Shown here: piece after piece, positions 19,179-30,973 of the stretch
Layout: every line of letters begins with the position of its first letter
How positions within the stretch are numbered: position 1 is the first letter of the stretch
Assembly (NCBI GenBank): GCA_019022495.1
Contig: JAFEKR010000001.1
Location: 7,688,001 to 7,752,000, forward strand
DNA: 64,000 bases
Origin: Epichloe hybrida
Taxonomy: Eukaryota; Ascomycota; Sordariomycetes; Hypocreales; Clavicipitaceae
Direction of reading: 5' to 3'
Notes under the pieces: model-generated
Database searches by the model: none
Told to the model about the DNA's origin: nothing
Seen by the model: only the letters and a program-made list of their open reading frames with translations
Program-made: the position numbers and the translations under genes

Positions 19179-19974
19179 CTTACTCTTATATAATTATTAA
19201 TAGAATTAATAGTAGGAAGCTTCTTATAATAAATAATATTTACCCTTACTAGTAGCTTAAGGCTATAATAGTATATTTAATGTGTTTTTAGTAAGCTATT
19301 ACTAATAATATTATAGCCTAAAGAAGAAGAAATGCTATTAGCCTATTATAAGCCTAACCCTAATATTATATAACCTTGAATTCAAAGATCTAATAAAGTA
19401 AAGCCTATATTACTAGACATAGCTCTAAGCAGGAGAATCCTTAGTGTTAATAAGAGAGAGGGTAATATAATTATATTACTTATTTATTAGGTTAAAGCTT
19501 ATAAAGTAAGTGTATTATTAGTTACATTAACTATAAGCTATAGTAAGGCTAAGTAAGTAAAACCTTAGGAATTAAGTAATAATATTAGAGATAAATACTT
19601 TTAAGAGCTTTAAGTAGCTCTCTTAAGGATTATAGGTATTATTAAAGCTCTTTAGGCCTTATAAAACGCTATATAAGCTACCTTAGTGTAGTAAAGCAGC
19701 TCTTTATATTACTAAATACCTTATATTCTAGCGCCTTAGTAAGCACTATTCTCTTAAGTAGCTTAAAATAGTGTGCTACCTTATCTAACACTATAGTTAA
19801 TATAATAGGTACCTTATTTTATATATAATTCTAGTAAGAGACTAAGTCCCTTAGTATCTTAAAGTAGTTAATATACTAGGTTAAGCTAGCCCGCTATATA
19901 GTATTAACCAGCGCCACGCGGGCTATAATAGATAATTTTAGTATTATTAATAAACGCGTAGTCTATAGAGTTCT

Positions 19975-20095
19975 AAGTGTACGTGAAATCAGGGAGGTAC
20001 CTTCCTACGTAAAAACACGTGCGGAGGTACCTCATCCGTTTTGGGCTTAGTTGCTGCTGCGCGTTCAAAAATCCGTTGCTGCGCGTTTACGTACT
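19975..20095. repeat. MULE right terminal inverted repeat with 22-bp internal duplication
   Basis: Reverse complement of the left repeat. A segment containing the terminal ACGCGCAGCA motif occurs twice (about 20050-20065 and 20075-20090), separated by a short ATCCGTT-type spacer, so this end is about 22 bp longer than the left end. Confidence 0.8.
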
Positions 20096-20103
20096 CAGGC
20101 AGG
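20096..20103. repeat. Candidate target-site duplication, right (CAGGCAGG)
   Basis: Matches 14863-14870. It continues into further CAGGC/GGCAGG repeats, so the exact boundary may be off by a few bases. Confidence 0.5.
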
Positions 20104-20150
20104 CAGGCGGGAAGGCAGGCGCGATGGGCTCGAGGTCTGGCAAAGTGGCG

Positions 20151-20190
20151 TGGGCGCTGGCTTGGGCGCTGGCTTGGGCGCTGGCGTGGG
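20151..20190. repeat. 12-bp GC-rich tandem repeat
   Basis: The unit TGGGCGCTGGCT is present about three times in a row, in the 240 bp between the MULE and the SEN2 stop codon. Confidence 0.7.
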
Positions 20191-20337
20191 CGCGGGGCAG
20201 AGGCCCTGCCATGCATGTATGCATAGTCCCGAAATGTTCGTCTTCAAGGCCGTTTAAAACTCACGTCAGTTGGTCACTGGTTTAGTCCTTATTTCGTTCC
20301 CATCAGCTACGTCTTGCTATCCAAAGACAAACCTCTG

Positions 20338-22023
20338 CTATCTGTTGCGATTGCTCGACCATCTCTTCACCGTCACCTCCCTCACACGGTAGAGCTTCAG
20401 CGCCTCCGCATAGCCCGTCTCCATCGCCGCGTCAAACTTGGCCGGGGGCGGAACATCCACGTACACAAGTACAAGACTTTTGATTACATGCGACAGGACA
20501 CGCACAACGCTATGAAGCCAATGCCACGGCTTTTCAGGCCCCCGCTTGCCTCTAGCCTTCCACCAGGGATCTGAATAGGATGGAATGATAATGAGGCCGA
20601 ACTCAGCGTGGTCAAATACCGGGCCTCTCGTGTACAAGAGCCAATCAACGCCAAATTTGATGCCCGCTCGCGGTACCCAGCCAAGCGACCGGAAATGATG
20701 ATACACAGCATAGTGGAGGAGAAATCCGTCGTCGGGTTCCAGATCAGCTTCGTCTGCCTCGTTTCGAGGGGGGAAATATGAGAATTGCCGGAACAAGGTC
20801 AGCAATTCTCTATTTGTATACGCCCTTCCCGAGTGAGGGTCTGTGATGGAGAGTGCACCGAGGCCAAATGTCAGAAAGAATGCCTCCTCCGGTGTCAGCT
20901 GAAGATGCTCCATGTTGACAATCCCTTCGTCCGAGGCATCGGGGCCGGTTTGCACAATGGACGACTCGACAACATCCGACAGCCCAAGGCCGTTTATATC
21001 CCCATTTGAAAATGCTTCCTTGGCCTTGCCGTTGGCAGAATCCCGTGGGCTGGGGGGATCTGCCAGGTTGATCGTGGTCGACTCCACCTTCGGGGAGAAA
21101 CGCACACTCTTCTGCCGCTTTGAGAATTGCTCCTCGCTCGCGTCACAAAACGACGAATCCTCCGAGGTTGGTGGTGGCCCTGCTTCAGTGGTGACTGTGC
21201 CATTCACATCTGGTGAAGCAACGGTGGTTGCAGTTTCTGAAAAGTTCACTCGAGTCTCGGCCATGCTAGAGGGCAACACGTCACTGGACAGCGGAATCGC
21301 AAGGGCTTGGGCAGCTGCTCGTACCCCTGCGAGAGTATCATGGATACCGTTGGTCATCATCGACTTTGCGACTCTGTCTGCTTCCGAATTGGGCAAAGCC
21401 AGCAACTCAAGTGGTCCAACTGGGACAAGGGCAGCTGCAGGAGAAGGAGGCGGAAGCGACGTCACCAGCGTGGATAGTTTCGTTGCAGCGGCAAGCTCAG
21501 CCTCTTTCAGGCGTGTTTGCCGAATCGCCTCCTGCTCTAGTCTGGCTCTTTCCCATTTCGCTTGAGCTCGCTCTTCACGTCTCTGTGACGTCAGGATTTC
21601 ACTGACATGGGTCTCTTGCCGACCTCTTCGTACCAGCTCACGCTTCAGCCAGTTGGGCTCGCTACGACTCAGGCTGCCTTTGCCATAAAAGCCCTGCTCC
21701 CACAATGCCCTCATTGACTTCTCGTCCGTCACATGAATTGAGCCAGTGGCTTCAGACCAAACACCTCCATGTACAATCACGGGCTCTCCCGGCGGTGGAG
21801 AGAGTATCTGCCGCAACCAGGCATATGCCACAGTGAAGAAAGATAGAGGGTTATTGGGGTAAAAGGCCGGAAGTGGAAATGTTCGGATTGGGGCAGGAAG
21901 GGCGTAAATCTGATGGATCGAGGGTCCCCGTTTCTGATTCTGCGATGTGTATTTGACACTATTCTGCGCCAGTGCAGCCGTCACTTGGCCATTTTCTTGG
22001 GTGTGTGTTCGAGTCTCAGCCAT
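20338..22023 (-). CDS. SEN2: tRNA-splicing endonuclease catalytic subunit Sen2
   Basis: One exon encodes 561 aa. Known: Sen2 is one of the two catalytic subunits of the four-subunit tRNA-splicing endonuclease and cuts the 5' splice site of intron-bearing pre-tRNAs. Seen: an N-terminal conserved block (LPAPIRTFPLPAFYPNNPLS; VHGGVWSEATGSIHVTD; LWEQGFYGKGSLSRSEPNW), a charged coiled-coil segment (RREERAQAKWERARLEQEA), a low-complexity middle region, and the C-terminal nuclease fold. The catalytic triad is visible: Tyr464 in WLLYTRGP, His472 in FDHAEFG and Lys515 in VLSHVIKSLVLVYVD. Another block, LTPEEAFFLTFGLGAL, precedes the nuclease domain. The start at 22023 is the first Met before the conserved block. 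The stop codon lies 243 bp from the MULE, so the transposon is just downstream of the gene. Confidence 0.95.
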   Translation of the reverse strand: MAETRTHTQENGQVTAALAQNSVKYTSQNQKRGPSIHQIYALPAPIRTFPLPAFYPNNPLSFFTVAYAWLRQILSPPPGEPVIVHGGVWSEATGSIHVTDEKSMRALWEQGFYGKGSLSRSEPNWLKRELVRRGRQETHVSEILTSQRREERAQAKWERARLEQEAIRQTRLKEAELAAATKLSTLVTSLPPPSPAAALVPVGPLELLALPNSEADRVAKSMMTNGIHDTLAGVRAAAQALAIPLSSDVLPSSMAETRVNFSETATTVASPDVNGTVTTEAGPPPTSEDSSFCDASEEQFSKRQKSVRFSPKVESTTINLADPPSPRDSANGKAKEAFSNGDINGLGLSDVVESSIVQTGPDASDEGIVNMEHLQLTPEEAFFLTFGLGALSITDPHSGRAYTNRELLTLFRQFSYFPPRNEADEADLEPDDGFLLHYAVYHHFRSLGWVPRAGIKFGVDWLLYTRGPVFDHAEFGLIIIPSYSDPWWKARGKRGPEKPWHWLHSVVRVLSHVIKSLVLVYVDVPPPAKFDAAMETGYAEALKLYRVREVTVKRWSSNRNR

Positions 22024-23958
22024 TTCGAACTGAAGTCATTTTGACTAGGGCATATAATCAGCAAGGCATGTCGAGGTTTCAGAGAAGAAAAAGGCCAAGA
22101 AGTGTCATAGCCGTGGTTTATGGCTTGCAAAACAAGTGCCACTGCAATCAGATACCGTTGTAGTCTATGTTAAAGGGCAATCATTGAGGTCGAAATGAAT
22201 CGGAGTTCCTCTAAGCACAATACGAAGGTTGTCATCATAAAGCAGTGGAGGGATGGACAAGTGAGCCGAAAGGAGAATGCATGGCTTGTCACTGATAATT
22301 CAATCAAATGGCGTGTGCCATTGAGAATTTTCATTTGTCAAAGACATGGTTCGCCGAGGCCATATGTCCGGAAAACGCTGGCGAAGAAAAAAGAGGTGTA
22401 CCGACGTGAGATGGGTAACAACCGACCTACCTTGTCTATGACATGGCCAGCAACGCTGTTCTGATGACGAGCGCATCCAGTCAGACCCGACCAGAACAGA
22501 TCAGAACAGCTGCGGCAACGTTGTAAGAGTTGCACGGTGCTGTCGTGGCGGACGGAGCAAGAAGAATGACCAAAATCTTGCTGTGGGACGAAGTGAGAAA
22601 TTTTGAAATGAGCAGGATGGAGCTCTAACTCTACAACTCGTCGGCTAAAGCACGGGTTTACATCAGAAGACGACTGGGCGGCGTGGGGCGAGGAAAAGCC
22701 GTACTCGGCACGGAGTACATTGACTCTGTGGCTTGCGTGTGTAAGCGCCCGATGTCGGGTGTCGCTGTCGATTAGTAAGGTGATTGATTGGGACACAAAG
22801 CCCTTACCACTAGAATTCGTATTCGCTACGTAAATAGCTCTTATTAAAATCATTTTTTTACAGAGGCGCGTGCAGATCGCCGTATGCGTTATTAAACCCT
22901 TTCTTCTTTAGCGCCTGTAAATCTTAGCTCCATGGTAATAACGTTAATCTATTCGGCTGTAAATTAAAACAAGCCATGACTAGAAGGCTAGCAAGCATTA
23001 TTAATAAGAATGTTATCGCAGGCCAAAGATGTTCATAACGCTAAAGATCTCGATAACGTTAACACAAGAACTCTCCTTGTAGCTAATAAGTAAATAACTT
23101 TCAATTACAGTACTGAATAGATTTAATAGATTGTAATCCGTACTCTCCTACTATATAAATCACTATGGGTACCTGGCGGCCGCTTTCCTAACCACAAAGG
23201 GATGCTCTCCTTGTGTACGCCAGAGGCGATGCTGCATGAACGCTCCCTTGTTGATTGAATTCAGGCAAAAGAGCTCAATGCTGCCTTGCAAAAAGGCGTG
23301 ACATGAAATGCCTGCGCGCGCCAATCACGTCGCTGCACGGTCACATGGTCATTCACAAGCTCTGTCCCTTTAATATCACGTTCGTATTATATCGCGCACT
23401 GCTCCCTTCCTTCCCGAGCTGGCATATCGAATACATACATACATAAGGCGAAACGGCAAGACAGGAAACCATGTGATCAGTACTTGCCAGGTCCAGATAA
23501 CGTCGAGGCGTGCCCGTGCAACCCGTGGAACCCGTGGACATCGGGGAGTGCCTGTTGCGGCACGCAAGGCAAGCAGAGAATGATGTCCAAGGCAGGCAGA
23601 AGCCCGTACGGATAAAGTCAGACCCCTGGAATTGTGGGCGGTCTTTCCGCGCGGTCGGAGCAGGTGCAGGTGACACTGACCGGGCACTTACTCGCGGGTG
23701 ACGCTGGCGCACGTTGAATTATTAGCAGGAGCGAACAGACGGGTCGGTGTGTTGATACGATTCTTCTTTTTCCCACCACTTCGGCCGTCGAGCCTCGACT
23801 TGCTCTTCCTCTTCTTTTGCCTCTTTACACGACCTCGCCTTCGACCGCCATACGTGCATAGTTACTTTTAGGTCTGCGAGGTCTGTGACACCACGGTGTC
23901 CTTGTGCGCCTGCAACGCCCTAACAACGCCGCGCGATGCTTTCTGCCACGGTCTTGAA
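22024..23958. other. Divergent 1.9-kb intergenic region
   Basis: Lies between the SEN2 start and the glucosyltransferase start. Most of it is of ordinary composition with no coding signature. The part at about 22850-23160 is AT-rich, and CpG-poor in places, and may be an old transposon scrap. The last 150 bp before 23959 are pyrimidine-rich, as expected for a fungal promoter and 5' leader. Confidence 0.55.
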
Positions 23959-25646
23959 ATGGTGCCCCTTATAGAAATCGTTGCGGCTGTCTGCCTCATC
24001 TGGGCCGTCACGGTCGTCGTCATTCAGGGCATCGGTATTGCAGCCATGTGCGAGAGAAGAATGACCCTACTTTTTTGATCCGACTTTTCTCACGAAATGA
24101 AACTAATGTGCTCTTTGTCCGTAGCTTCCGGTACTTCTCCAGACCTGCCCCGCCGCCCATTTCATCCACGCTTGACCGAGATGCACCCACGGTGACAATT
24201 ATCCGCCCCGTCAAGGGACTCGAGCCTCGACTGTACGAATGCATCGCATCAACTTTCCAACAAGATTACCCCGCCGACAAGATCTCGATCCGACTGTGTG
24301 TGGAAGATGAGACGGATCCAGCCTACCCAGTTCTCCAACAGCTGGTTCGCGATTTTCCGGGCTACGACGCACAAGTCCTCGTGGAGATGGATGACCCCAT
24401 CTTACATGGCCGCAATGGCCATATCAACACCCTGGGCCCCAATCCCAAGATTCGCAACATCAGTAGGGCATATCGCGAAGCCAAAGGAGAAATTGTTTGG
24501 GTTATCGACTGCAACGTCTGGGTCGCAAATGGAGTCTTGGGACGTATGGTGGACAAGCTGATGGGTTTCGCACCAGCCGGCAAAACAACAAAACCTTACA
24601 AATTTGTGCACCAGATGCCGCTGGTCGTTGACATAGTAGAGTACAATCGGCCACGCGTAGAAGATAGCCAAGTGCTCTTATCATCCGACTCGAAGGCAGA
24701 AGCGATACCTGGCTTGATCAAAGAAACGGGCCAAGACGTCCTAACTAAAATATCGCGGCACTTCGGTGGCCGATTGGACGAAATGTTCTTCGCAACGTCC
24801 CACGTCAAGTTCTATGGTGCCATCAACTCTGTCGGCGTCGCTCCCTGTATTGTAGGGAAGAGCAACATGTTTCGCAAAGCGCACCTTGACCAAGTGACGA
24901 CGCCGTCAAGCAATCCAATTCTGCCCAAAAATGACAACAAACGAGCCGGAATTGACTTTTTTTCCTTCAACATCTGCGAAGACCACTTGATTGGCGACTT
25001 ACTCTGGAGATCGGATATCCCCGGCTTCCTAAATCATGCAATCGTCTGGGGAGATTTGGTCATACAGCCCATGGAAAACATGTCGACAGCGTCATATGCA
25101 GCGCGCCGTTGCAGATGGCTGCGAGCGAGGAAGTTTACCGTTTTGGCAGCGACTCTGGTGGAACCCGGCGTGGAATCGCTTTTGTGCTGTGCTTACTTTG
25201 CTTTTGCTCTCACCACGCTGCCTTGGTTCCATGAGAAGGTGGGCATTCCACAGACATGGTCATGCATGGGTCTGATCTGGTTTCTGGCCGTGGGATCGTG
25301 GATGTTCCTGGACTGGCGGACATTCAGGCACCTCCACTCGGGAGGGAGCATTCAGATCAACCCCGACATCCCTCGGTTTGCGCGCGGAACTTCTAGTATT
25401 GACGGGATGCCCAGACGAAGCTTTCTGGAATGGTTCCTGGCCTGGCTTGGACGAGAAGTGATGGCACTGCCAATTTGGATATGGGCTGTATTGTGCGGAT
25501 CGACAGTGACGTGGCGAGGCAAGACGTTTCGAGTGGACCTGGATGCATCAGTGGTTGAGATTGAGGATGGATCTGCGAGGAGGAAGTGTTCGCGCACGCC
25601 TGAGCCGGAACGAGCCAGGCAGTCGAGCAAAGACCGGCTGGACTAG
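23959..25646 (+). CDS. Ceramide glucosyltransferase (GT21)
   Basis: Two exons (23959-24047 and 24125-25646) encode 536 aa. Known: this enzyme moves glucose from UDP-glucose to ceramide at the Golgi, making the glucosylceramide of fungal membranes and walls. Seen: an N-terminal membrane anchor (LIEIVAAVCLIWAVTVVVIQ), IIRPVKGLEPRLYECIAS, the D1 motif VEDETDPAYP (about residue 88), D2 VIDCNVWVANG (about 157), D3 ICEDHLIGDLLW (about 313), the (R/Q)XXRW motif in RRCRWLRARK (about 357), and C-terminal hydrophobic segments (ALTTLPWF, MGLIWFLAVGSWMFLDW, ALPIWIWAVLCGS). The intron splits an Ile codon between the membrane anchor and FRYFSRP. The frame is open upstream to a Met at 23896, which would add 21 residues. 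I prefer 23959 because it starts directly before the membrane anchor. The active-site motifs are all intact. Confidence 0.92.
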
Positions 25647-26467
25647 GTCCACGGAGGCATGAGATTGACAGACTTACCGTTCCTTTGCCTTGAACCCTAT
25701 CGTTGATTATATCATTACCAGTACCTATTATGCTGTATGCTACTGTAATAGACGAATACCAAGAAGGATTGAATTTGGAAGGAAGATGAAATGGGCAAAA
25801 CTAAACCCAACTTTACCTCGCGTTCATGATTGTCGGGCTGGGCTCGGCACAGGGATGGCGTCCGGTGGCTGGGCGGTGATGGACGGCAGAGTTGGGGAAT
25901 AACGCGGCAGCACATATTACGTGGTAGCGCTAGCCCCGCAAGCCGTACCCGAGAAAACACATTGTTGTTAGACTTACCCTGTAATCCGTAGACTGACACA
26001 CACTCGTGCTTTGTCACGGGCTTCTTGCTTACTAACTAGGCCGAAAACGGAGTGCGCACCCCACCCCGGCAGTGGCTGCGATAAACGAGCATATATGTAA
26101 TGCTCAACACTTACATGTACATGTACACAAAGCGGGGAAATTCCTGCAAGAAGCGACAAAGAAGTCCTCTTGCTTTAGTTTTCCAAGCTAGAGCTGCTAC
26201 AAGATAAGGAACGGGGGTGCTCCCGCATTTCTGCTCTTGTGCCATTCCGATGGAGGGGGAGATGTATTTGGGAGATGGAAATGTAGACTACAGAGATAGT
26301 CCGTCTTGGACCGGGACCATCTTCAAGAGCACATGACGGCATCCCATTCTTGCAACGGACAAGAACAAAGGCATCTCGCGACAAGAGTGTGTCTCTCTCT
26401 ACTTACCACTTTACCCTACCCTACCCTGCCCTCCCCTTCTTCCCCCTCCCCTTCTTCCCGGGGAGCC
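25647..26467. other. Intergenic region, promoter side of the OPT transporter
   Basis: About 820 bp without a gene signature. A C-rich direct repeat (CTACC/CTGCC units, about 26410-26455) lies immediately before the transporter start. Confidence 0.6.
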
Positions 26468-29323
26468 ATGATGGCCGTCAAAGAAGGAGAAGCCGTGCAA
26501 ACGCACGTCGAACACGATCCAGAGGACCCCGAGAAGACAGCGTCAGGGTCAGGGCAATACGGCGACCAGATCCCCCGCGAGATGCTCGAGACGCTGGCGC
26601 CCAACGGCGAGGCCGACTTCATCCTGTCCAAGATCAACGCCATGTCCGAGGGGGAAGCCCTCGCCGTCGTAGCCGAGTCTCTCGAGTTCCACTCGGACGA
26701 CTGGAACTTCCCCGCCGACATGCGCCGCCGCATGGAGAGGCTCCTCCTCGGGCCCAAGTCGTACGGCGACCTCTGGGGGAGAGACGTGCGCGTCGATGCC
26801 ACCATGATGAGGTGGTCGTCTCCTTATCCGGGCGTCAGGGCGGTGGCGAGTCCGGTGGACGATGCGAGCGCGCCGATGGAGACGATTCGCGCGTATTTTC
26901 TGGGCATAAGCTGGGCTGTCGTCGGGACCTTCATGTCGACGTTTTTCAACAGTCGGTTTCCGGGTATAAGTATGTCTTGTTCTTCTTCGTCATGTTCTTG
27001 TTGTGTTCTTGTCGTGTTCTTCTTATATTCTTGTCGTGATCTCGTTATAATCTTATTATAACCTCATCGTGTTCTCGTCGTGTTTCATCCATGCCCACTT
27101 ACACGGGGGTTTGTCCCCTCCCCCCCCTCCGATTCAAGTTGAGGGAAGCAAGTCCCCAAGTCACTGACATTGGTCTCGCCGCCCCCCCCCCCCTGCCTAG
27201 GCCTCAGCAACTCGGTGATCCAGATCCTGCTCTTCCCCTGCGGGAGATTCCTCCAGACGGTCCTCCCGGACTGGGGCTTCGCGGCCTTTGGAGCACGACA
27301 CTCGCTCAACCCCGGGCCGTGGACGTTCAAGGAGCAAATGTTCGCCACCATCACCTTCAACATCGCCATCTACACGACCAACAGCTACGGCATGATCCTC
27401 GTGCAGCGCAGCCCCGTCTACTACGGCCTCGACTTTGTCGACTTTGGCTACCAGCTCATGCTGACACTCTTCGTGCAGCTCATGGGCATGGGCCTGGCGG
27501 GCTACCTCCGCCGCTTCAGCGTCTACCCCGTCAAGGCGCTCTGGCCGACCCTCATGCCCATCATCGCCATGAACAGGGCCCTCACCAAGCCCGAGCCGCG
27601 CGAGAGCATCAACGGCTGGACCGTGTCCCGCTACAGCTTCTTCCTCGTCACCGCCGCGTCCATGTTCTTCTACTACTGGCTCCCCGGCTTCCTGTTCACC
27701 GCCCTCTCCCAGTTCAACTGGATGACGTGGATGGCGCCGCAGAACTTGAGCCTCGCCGTGCTGACGGGGTCCAACATGGGGCTGGGCCTCTTCAACCCCG
27801 TCACCACCTTTGACTGGAACGTGGCCACGAGCTCGTACGCTGCCCTCGCGGCCCCCTTCTTCAGCACCTGCACCATGTACGTGGGCTCCGTGCTGGGCGG
27901 CTTCGTCATCCTCGCCATCTTCTACTCCAACATGTACAACACGGGCTACCTGCCCATCAACTCGTCCTCGGCGTTTGCAAACGACGGCAAGCCCTACGTC
28001 GTGCAGAAAATCGTCGTCGCCAACAAGCTCGACCTGGACAGGTACCAGGCGTACTCGCCGCCCTTCTACTCGGCCGGCTATGTGCTCACCGTGGGCGCCA
28101 ACTTTGCCTTCTACCCCGTCTACTTCCTGTACATCATGGTCAACCAGTGGAAGACGATTGGCAAGGCGTACGTCGACTTCTACAAGGGCCTGCGCCACGG
28201 CAAGGGCAACTATGAGGATGCCATGGACGTGCATAACCGCGAGATGGCAAAGTACAGCGAGGTGCCGGACTGGTGGTTCCTCGTCATCTTCGTGGGCGCC
28301 ATCGTCGTGTCCATTGTCTGGGCGCTCATCTACCCCGTCAGTGTCCCCGTGTGGTTGGTGTTCCTGATCATCGGCGTCAACTTGGTCTTTGCTGTGCCGC
28401 TGTCCCTCCTTTCCGCGACGACGGGCACCAATCTGGGGCTGGGCTCTCTGATCCAGATCATCACGGGCTTCCTGCTGCCCAACAACCCCAGCGCCTTCCT
28501 GTTTGGCCAGACACTCGGGAGCTGGGCGCTCGCTGGGTACGGAGACAACTACGTGCAGGATCAGAAGATGGCGCACTATTGCAAGATTGCTCCGCGGGCT
28601 GTGTTTCGAAGCCAGATTGGCACCATTGTCATTACTTGCTTCGTGGCCGTGGCCACGCAAAACTTCATCCTGAATAACGTCGAGGGCCTGTGCACGCCCG
28701 ACCAGCCCAGCCGCTTCACGTGTGCCAGCGACGGCGCTCCCTTGTATGCCAACTCTCTCATGTGGGGGCTCATGGGGTCAGATCGCATGTTCAACTCGGT
28801 TTATCCCCTCTTCAAGTGGTGTTTCCTCATGGGCACCGTCATTGCGCTCGTCTTCCTCGCCGGCCAGGGCTGGGGGCCCAGGTACCTTCCTGGTGTGCGG
28901 GACAAGATGCGTGGCAAAATGGCTCCGAGACGCTTCGATACGCTGGACCGCACCGTCTTCCGCTTCGTTGCCTCGCTCATGTGGTTGAACCCTGTTCTGA
29001 TTATCCAGGGCATCCAGCACTGGGCCCCGTCCAACCTGGCCTACAAGACGCCGGGCTTCATCCTGTCGTATGTTTTCATGTACTGGCTGCCTCGGCACCG
29101 TCTGGCCTGGTGGTCCAAGTACAACTACGTTCTCTCGGCTGCCTTGACCGCTGGCCTTGCTATAAGCGCACTCGTCATGTTCTTTGCCGTTGGATATCAC
29201 CCCGTGAGCTTGAAGTGGTGGGGAAACACTGTCAGCACGGCCGGCATGGATGGCAAGCAGGTCGGCTGGCTGCCCATCCCCGAACGAGGATATTTTGGGC
29301 CTGAAAAGGGCCAATTTCCATGA
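26468..29323 (+). CDS. Oligopeptide transporter of the OPT family
   Basis: Two exons (26468-26963 and 27201-29323) join through FNSRFPG-LSNSVIQ and give 872 aa, with about 14 hydrophobic segments expected for OPT proteins. Known: these plasma-membrane proton symporters import small peptides (PT clade) or metal chelates (YS clade). Seen: a hydrophilic N-terminus, then the conserved SSPYPGVRAVASPVDD and PMETIRAYFLGISWAV, LLFPCGRFLQTVLPDW, SLNPGPWTFKEQM, FNPVTTFDWN, and the C-terminal GYFGPEKGQFP. The NPGP(F/W)(N/T)xKE(H/Q) motif and the intact C-terminus place it in the peptide-transporter clade. The intron is C-rich (236 bp, long runs of C). A second in-frame Met follows the first directly, and either may start. 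A long open frame on the opposite strand (27197-28660) is only its GC-rich shadow. Confidence 0.92.
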
Positions 29324-29944
29324 CCTAATGACTTTCTGAATTTCAAATGTTCACTTTGCTCTTTTTATCTCCTCGCAGAGATGCTTTATTCTCGTTCTGA
29401 TACGCATTTCGATGCACGTTTGGTATCACCGTACTTGTTGTTGTCGAGTAGCTATGCTTTCTTGTTCGAGTCGTTAGTATCGTGTTGTGAGCAAAGTGCA
29501 GATGAGTTGACGAAAGGAGGCAAGGACGTCTGTCTATATGTAAATATAAACATTACGCCGCATGCCAAAATGCAACACCTAGCGGCAGCCTCTGACCGAA
29601 AGGCACTTACTTGGAGAGAACAGGTCGCATCATATCGCGGGGTTCACCGTTGTCATGAGGGGTCCCTGTCGACTTGTTGGTAATTATCATTCCGATTCCG
29701 TCAGATCAGACTGCAATGCCTTCAAGCCACAAACTATCCCCGGTAGAGCGTCAACATGACGCGGAAACAGGAAAAGCTTTGTTGCGGGCGTGATGAACCA
29801 GTACCAGTCGATGTGGTCTTCCTCGTCGATGCGAGTGGTCCCGGTGGCTTCCCTGGCCATGATGCCCTTGGGGCGATGGGACAAGAACGTCTTCCCTTCA
29901 GAGGCCAAGGTCAATCCTGCTGTTGGGGACTGGAAAGCCAATGG

Positions 29945-29988
29945 GTCTGCTGCGTCTGCTGCGTCTGCTGCGTCTGCTGCGTCTGCTA
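29945..29988. repeat. 9-bp tandem repeat (GTCTGCTGC)
   Basis: About five perfect copies in a row. The unit is a multiple of three, and the opposite strand would read Ala-Asp-Ala repeats, but no gene supports that. Confidence 0.75.
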
Positions 29989-30973
29989 TCCAGGCGGCTG
30001 GCCGAGGCTTGAACCTTGAACCTTGTGCTCGCAGGGGTCCAGGCAGCGGCACAAAAAGTGGCCGCCGGATAATACTATCGAAATGGCTTCATTTTGCGGG
30101 ATGAAGGCCGTGGTGGGTTGAAAAGAAGAAGCCACCAATGGCCAAAAAGTCCCAATGGACCGACTGCTTCGTGGCGTACATATGTACCAGGTCATCCGCC
30201 CGCTTCGGTATTGCCGAGCCCCATGTTTACACCTTGTTGGGGGCCGTCAATGGGATGGATGTCCACTGCGTTGGGCCAGAAATGATTATTCAACCCGGCG
30301 ATGGGCCGCTGCGCACTGTACATGTCTGTTATGCGTCGGCGGCTGACTCGGCGGGAATGACAAAGCAAAGAAAAAGGTACATACATGTAGCAAACAGGTA
30401 GGCAGGCCCTGATTGGTGGCCCAATTTGTGGAGGCTTGTCGTGTGTGTTGTGTGTTGTCGTGTGAGGGCTTTCAGAATTGGGGCCGTCTGCCATCTACTT
30501 ACTACATACACATGGGCAAAAGTACATACAACCTCGCCAAGAGAATGTCAAGAGAGAAAAGGAATCGAAGTCGGGGAAATGGAGGGTCCTCGCTGCACGC
30601 TGCACGCTGCAACGCTACATCTTGGCAACGTCGTAAACGTCGTTCTGGAAAGCAAGGCCAGCCGTCAAGGGAAAAGCAAACGCCTTTTGCCACCGACAAT
30701 GCGTCATTGCGATCCCGCAATAGCTATCATGGGGTGGATGGATGAGGGACTGACTTCCCGCCACCGTGACACCGTCGTGATGTGTGATGTGATGGTATGA
30801 ATAAAAGTGCCAATTGCCGACGACCCGGGCAGGGCAATTGGGCAGGGCAATTGGCTGCACCGCGGCACTTGGGCCATCCGCAGCCACGCGCAAGCCCCTC
30901 GAACAAGTTGCGCCGAGTCCCTGTCCATCAAGCAAATCTCCTCCTGTTTATTACTCGGGTTCTGGTGTTTAAG

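Larger units (their letters stand above)
14871..20095. mobile_element. RIP-degraded Mutator-like DNA transposon (MULE) with a nested LTR element
   Basis: The element is bounded by long terminal inverted repeats that begin AGTACGTAAACGCGCAGCA on both ends and share GGATGAGGTACCTCCGCAC and TTTTTACGTAGGAAGGTACC further in. It is flanked by CAGGCAGG (14863-14870 and 20096-20103), an 8-bp candidate target duplication, although the flank is itself CAGG-rich. Without the nested LTR element and its target duplication (2,291 bp) the MULE would be about 2.93 kb, near the size of Hop-type fungal MULEs. The interior is extremely AT-rich, with stops in every frame. A faint transposase signature remains at 15740-16150. 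Known: RIP converts C:G to T:A in duplicated fungal DNA before meiosis. Inference: the element is dead. It sits between the dioxygenase gene and SEN2 and interrupts neither. Confidence 0.8.

Noticed and set aside
20019..20285. Short open frames across the right MULE end
   Set aside because: They run through the inverted repeat and the 12-bp GC repeat. No homology signal.
22338..22853. 171-codon minus-strand frame in the SEN2-glucosyltransferase gap
   Set aside because: No motif, mixed composition, and part of it runs into AT-rich sequence. Probably chance.
27197..28660. 487-codon open frame on the minus strand
   Set aside because: Antisense shadow of the OPT transporter, produced by high GC at third positions. 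It is hydrophilic and of repetitive composition.
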